Origin: Rhea pennata
Taxonomy: Eukaryota; Chordata; Aves; Rheiformes; Rheidae
Direction: 5' to 3'
NCBI RefSeq assembly: GCF_028389875.1
Contig: NC_084675.1
Location: 21,476,412 to 21,540,411, forward strand
DNA length: 64,000 nucleotides
Below are positions 60,601 to 64,000 of the stretch, one piece after another; the first letter of the stretch is position 1; each line of letters begins with the position of its first letter. Below the pieces are notes generated by a model. That model was not told the origin of the DNA. It made no database searches and saw nothing but the letters and a program-made list of their open reading frames with translations. The position numbers and the translations under genes were made by a program.

Positions 60601-61084
60601 TAAAACGCTCAGCGGCTTTCCCCCAGGGAGCTCCAGGCCTCTGAGGTATCTCCAAATCCCAGAAAAGGGATTAATTATTTCCTTCCGCGGCAGAAAGCGG
60701 AGCGTTTGCCTGCAGCGCTTCTGCTCAGGGCTGTCGGGAGCAGGGGAAAACGCAGGGACGACCCTGGGTCCACAACCCCCCCCCCGGCTCCTGCCACTCC
60801 ACGCACCCACGTCGCCGCGGGGTCTCGGTTTCGCTGCTGGCCCCCTAACCGGGGCAGCCGGGAGCACTGAAAGGACCTTCTGAAGAAAACAAACCCCAAG
60901 CCCAGGGCTCCAAGCACGGGGGACGTTGCTGAATTCGTTGCACACGAGGACGAGCTGCAGCCACTGCCTTCCCGGGGCAGCGGGACCCAAAGCGCCGCTG
61001 CCGCTCGCGGCGGGACAGCTGGACACCACGGCCCCTCCGCGGGCAGGGGATGGCCGAGGCGGCCGCGTGGGGCTCGCTTCCTAC
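57618..61084 (-). other. KIAA0513 intron
   Basis: About 3.5 kb without coding signal. It contains a TA/TG microsatellite (58,081-58,122), a T-rich tract (58,646-58,682), C runs near 59,812-59,826 and an A/G-rich patch (60,035-60,130). Confidence 0.8.
58081..58122. repeat. (TA)n(TG)n(TA)n compound microsatellite
   Basis: About eight TA units, then about four to five TG units, then about eight TA units. The two TA arms can pair, so a hairpin or cruciform is possible. Confidence 0.92.
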
Positions 61085-61162
61085 CTGGTGGTGGGAGACC
61101 TCTTCCTCCGCTCGCAGTGAACCGCGTCGAAGAAGGCGGCGTTCCAAAACCTCAGGTTGTGC
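61085..61162 (-). CDS. KIAA0513: KIAA0513 exon with the [19 protein letters not shown] segment
   Basis: This exon is 78 bases long, between acceptor CTCGGCAG and donor GTAGGA. It holds 25 complete codons, [20 protein letters not shown] then RSPTT, flanked by split tryptophan and arginine codons. Confidence 0.9.
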
Positions 61163-61624
61163 CTGCCGAGGAGGAAGGAGGCGCTCGCTGCAGCAAAGCC
61201 CCCAACCGGCCCTCCAGCTCCCTGGGAGGCCAAATTTCCCTTGGGAGGTCCGCGTTGGAGATGAGGATCATTGTAAAGAGGAGCCTCGCGCTAACGCTTC
61301 GCAGCCATTAAAGCGACGCCAGCAAACTGCTGCCGAAAGGCTCCGTCCTGCTCCCGTCACCCGCCTGCGCTCCCTGCACGGGCCACAGGCAGGTGAGGGT
61401 CAGCCAGGACCAGCTCCCCAAACCAGCCCCCTGCGTGGCTGCAAACGCCTTCCCCGGCACAAGGGCATGACCGTCTGTTTTAGGGGCAACAACAACTTAA
61501 AAGCAATCAGGAGAGTTCGGGCAAAAGGCAACATGGAGGCAGGGTGGTCAAATCCCCTCTTGCGTTTCCGACCCCAGGGAGCCTCACGCGAGGTGGTAGC
61601 TCAGCCAGCTCCGGGCAGGTTTAC

Positions 61625-61703
61625 CAGATTGGCTGTTGCTTGAGGTGCATGTACAGGTAGATCTTCTCTCCTTTCTTCTCCTCCTCTGGGCTCTGCACGG
61701 AAA
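61625..61703 (-). CDS. KIAA0513: KIAA0513 exon with the [15 protein letters not shown] segment
   Basis: This exon is 79 bases long, between acceptor CCCCACAG and donor GTAAAC. It reads [14 protein letters not shown] and then [12 protein letters not shown], with the tryptophan codon split across the donor. Confidence 0.9.
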
Positions 61704-62273
61704 CTGTGGGGATGCACAATGACACACGGCGCCCTGGAGGACCCTCGCACCCGCGCACAGGCTTGGCACTCCCTGGTGGGTGTCCGAGTGGCCACCATGG
61801 CGAGGTCTGCAAACCAAACGCTTGGCCCCAGCACATCTCCACCAACAAGGAGAAGAGCTTTTGTCCCCTTTGTAGGCAGACATGAAGTCAGACCAACGTG
61901 CAAATGTCCCAGGAGGATGCTTGAGGGCTGGACCCCTCTTTCAGCAGCACAGGTGGCCACTGGGAGGGTGACAAGAGCAACAGGAGCAACGCTAAAGCTC
62001 AGAGACAGCAGACGCCCAAACCTCTCTGCAACCTAACACCTCTGAGGACAAGATGCCTTTGGGTCCCGGTGGGACAGTATATGATATTGCTCCAAAACAA
62101 CAAGCTAAAAGGACTGAAGTGCTTTGAAGCACTTCTCCAGGAGCTTGGGGGAGATATCCCCAGTCCTTCCTGTCACATCTCTACCCCACAGCTCCAGCAA
62201 CACCAGGCATCTCGCACCACTTCCAACCCTCACTCCTTCCCATGCTTAACTCAGCCGCACTGACTCCACTCAC

Positions 62274-62317
62274 CCGTCTTCTTTAGCTTCTGCTTTGGCT
62301 TGTCCTCCCCTTCACTT
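62274..62317 (-). CDS. KIAA0513: KIAA0513 small lysine-rich exon
   Basis: This exon is 44 bases long, between acceptor ATGTCACAG and donor GTGAGT. It reads SEGEDKPKQKLKKT between split codons. It links the acidic/basic linker to the next conserved segment. Confidence 0.85.
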
Positions 62318-62596
62318 CTGTGACATAAAAAATCAGCGTCAGCTCCAAAGAAGCCTGTCCCCACCCAGCCCACAAGGTGAAACCCTGGCTTCCCTGGCAA
62401 GGAAGCCACCTTCTTGGGCATGGTCCCCAGGGCCAAAAAGGTGGCCAGAGATATCTCCATGCACTGCCTTCCCTTGGCAGCAACAACCCTGGCTTAGGGG
62501 TGTCCATGCCGAGGAGGTTTCTGGCTCGGCCACATTATGAGTGCATGCCCCCAGCCCACCCAGCCTGCCTGGAGCACCCAGTGGAGTGGTACCCAC

Positions 62597-62804
62597 TCGC
62601 TCTTCCAGGCTGCAGGACCCTTCAGTTTGGTCTCCAGGCCCCCAAAGAAGCCCTTCACGTTCTCAGTCTTGGCTGACGTGTTCTTCAACAGCCGCTCCGC
62701 TATGTCCTTCTTCTCAGCCAGCCAGCTGTTGGCTGACTTCAGGTATGAGTCAATGCTGCCCATGGGCTTCTCCTTGGTCTCCAAGGGCAGAGCATGTGGT
62801 TTGC
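62597..62804 (-). CDS. KIAA0513: KIAA0513 exon with the [19 protein letters not shown] segment
   Basis: The acceptor is CCCCCAG and the donor GTGGGT. The 208-base exon carries two bases of a split glycine codon, 68 codons and two bases. It contains [20 protein letters not shown] and [15 protein letters not shown], hallmark stretches of the protein. The non-canonical-looking donor is supported because only it gives the phase needed by the next exon. Confidence 0.9.
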
Positions 62805-63432
62805 CTGGGGGAAGGCAGCAGGAGCTCAGCGGGCTCTTGGGCCCCACAGCAAACATATAGCTGGGCAAATCTCTGCTGCAAAGAGCACCGCTCTCACGGC
62901 CCAATGCAGCAGGTGCCACCAGCCCCCAGAGGATCTGCTCCAAGCAATGCTGAAAATGCAACGCAAAGACCAGGAGCCAGACTGGAATGATCCAGTCTCC
63001 ATCCCATCACAATTCTTGTAGGTTCTTCCTCCTCTCCCCATTTTGGATAGAAAACCCAGTGTCCCGCATAGGAGTGACTGCCACACACCAGGCAATGAGC
63101 AGAGGCATTTCTGGGTTGGAACTGGATTCATGTGACATCCCCAGGATAAGGGGACATCTGGGGATTGCCACATATGAATTTCCCTGGCTAGCTCAGGTAT
63201 GAGAAGCAATGACGCACCAACCCAACACAAGTAGGGTCTGCAGCAGGTAGGCACAGCCTCCATGCCATGAAGGCCCTTCTCCTATCAGCATCTGAGTCAG
63301 CCAGCATAAACCAAGTTCAGAGATGCCTTCCATCACCCTTCCCCATGCAGGGCAAACCTCAGCACCGGGGCCAAAAGCATTTCAGCATCTGTCTCCAGCA
63401 CAAAAAAACCCGAGGCTGCAGACACCTCTTAC

Positions 63433-63503
63433 CGATGTAGTAGTAAGTGAAACACATGGTCATTATATTCTTGGCAGGGCTGAAGTCATCCATCTGGTGA
63501 CAC
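63433..63503 (-). CDS. KIAA0513: KIAA0513 internal exon (first in the window)
   Basis: On the minus strand the acceptor is GATTCCAG and the donor GTAAGA. The exon has 71 bases: one base of a split codon, 23 codons ([20 protein letters not shown], then YYI) and one base. It is the most upstream exon visible. Confidence 0.88.
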
Positions 63504-64000
63504 CTGGAATCAAGGGAGAACTAGATGAAGATGCCTGGTGATGGCAACTTGAAGCAGCGTAACAGTTCCTGCTTGGCCCCTCCTGTAGTCGTGGCTCTGC
63601 TCTCATGGGGCAAGGGCAACTTTCCTGCAGCAAAGCCCTGAGAGGGCCAGAGAAACCACCTCTAAATAGCTGTCCCAGCACCCCTCAAGCTTGCCCTGCA
63701 TGGAGACTGACAGCAGCGAGTCCAGACAGTGCCAGCAGCACCCCATGCTTAGGGCAGCACCGTACCTAGCTGGGTCAAGTCCTGCACCACATTCAGGCTA
63801 AAAAACCTTGATTTTTGGCAAGGCTTATTAAATGGGGTGACCAGACCCTGCTGACTTCAGCATCTGCACTGCACTCCTCCTCACCTGCTCCCTAGCTCAG
63901 GTCAGACTGCAACCACCCGATGGGGCCACAACATGCGGGACAACCCAGCAATGCTTCGCATCAGCCCTCTGCTTCCTTGGGCCAAAGCAGCAGAGCAGGT
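63504..64000 (-). other. KIAA0513 intron, no exon seen
   Basis: The next upstream KIAA0513 exon should encode a cysteine-containing stretch that ends in FE. No such segment with suitable splice sites is visible before the right edge. Confidence 0.6.

Larger units (their letters stand above)
57144..63503 (-). other. KIAA0513: KIAA0513 gene, 3' part, eight coding exons
   Basis: KIAA0513 is a cytoplasmic, brain-enriched vertebrate protein of about 410 residues whose molecular role is poorly defined. It has been linked to partners such as KIBRA and HAX1. Eight exons, totalling 706 coding bases with the stop, encode about the last 234 residues: 63,433-63,503, 62,597-62,804, 62,274-62,317, 61,625-61,703, 61,085-61,162, 57,537-57,617, 57,280-57,374 and 57,144-57,193. 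All introns are GT-AG and every exon phase matches its neighbours, so the gene appears intact here. The 5' half, including the serine-rich N-terminus, lies beyond 64,000. The gene points left, toward CIBAR2, as expected for the conserved order. Confidence 0.92.

Overview
The window looks like a GC-rich, CpG-rich vertebrate chromosome segment, most likely avian. The coding parts are short exons with GT-AG introns. The introns that can be measured are compact: eight KIAA0513 exons lie within 6.4 kb. There are no SINE-rich stretches. Simple repeats and GC-rich minisatellites are abundant. Three loci are recognisable: GSE1 (minus), CIBAR2/FAM92B (plus) and KIAA0513 (minus). From memory, this is the gene order and relative orientation of human 16q24.1, viewed in reverse.

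Bases 1-22,491 are noncoding and are read here as the start of the first GSE1 intron. This stretch holds a 29-copy 32-bp minisatellite (1,816-2,749), a 70-71-bp minisatellite (15,846-16,265), several smaller repeats, and a series of AT-richer, motif-dense islands that look like conserved regulatory modules. A large minus-strand coding exon lies at 22,492-24,453. It encodes 654 residues with five paired Cys-x2-Cys units, four of which carry an F-P-F-L signature. It ends in phase 0 on a clean GTAAGG donor. A CpG-island promoter, a 75-base purine tract and a G-rich minisatellite lie just upstream of it (24,454-25,420).

Bases 25,420-44,818 are intergenic, with candidate regulatory islands, a Z-DNA-prone tract, a 1.2-kb 19/20-bp minisatellite with a 366-bp higher-order period (27,520-28,755), a 51-bp repeat and one good CTCF-type motif. 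CIBAR2 remains lie at 44,819-46,960. Three exons keep an open BAR-domain frame. One exon appears only as a decayed relic with a stop and no splice sites, another has lost its usual donor, and the last recognisable exon has a one-base frameshift. The locus looks like a recent pseudogene, unless the assembly is at fault.

Bases 47,000-57,143 are noncoding, with CpG-rich blocks and conserved-looking islands, and probably include the KIAA0513 3' untranslated region. The last eight coding exons of KIAA0513 run leftwards from 63,503 to the stop at 57,144, with splice phases that all agree. Its 5' exons lie beyond the right edge. The very long open frames in the repeats are artefacts of stop-free tandem units. 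No tRNA, rRNA, CRISPR array or intact mobile element was seen.
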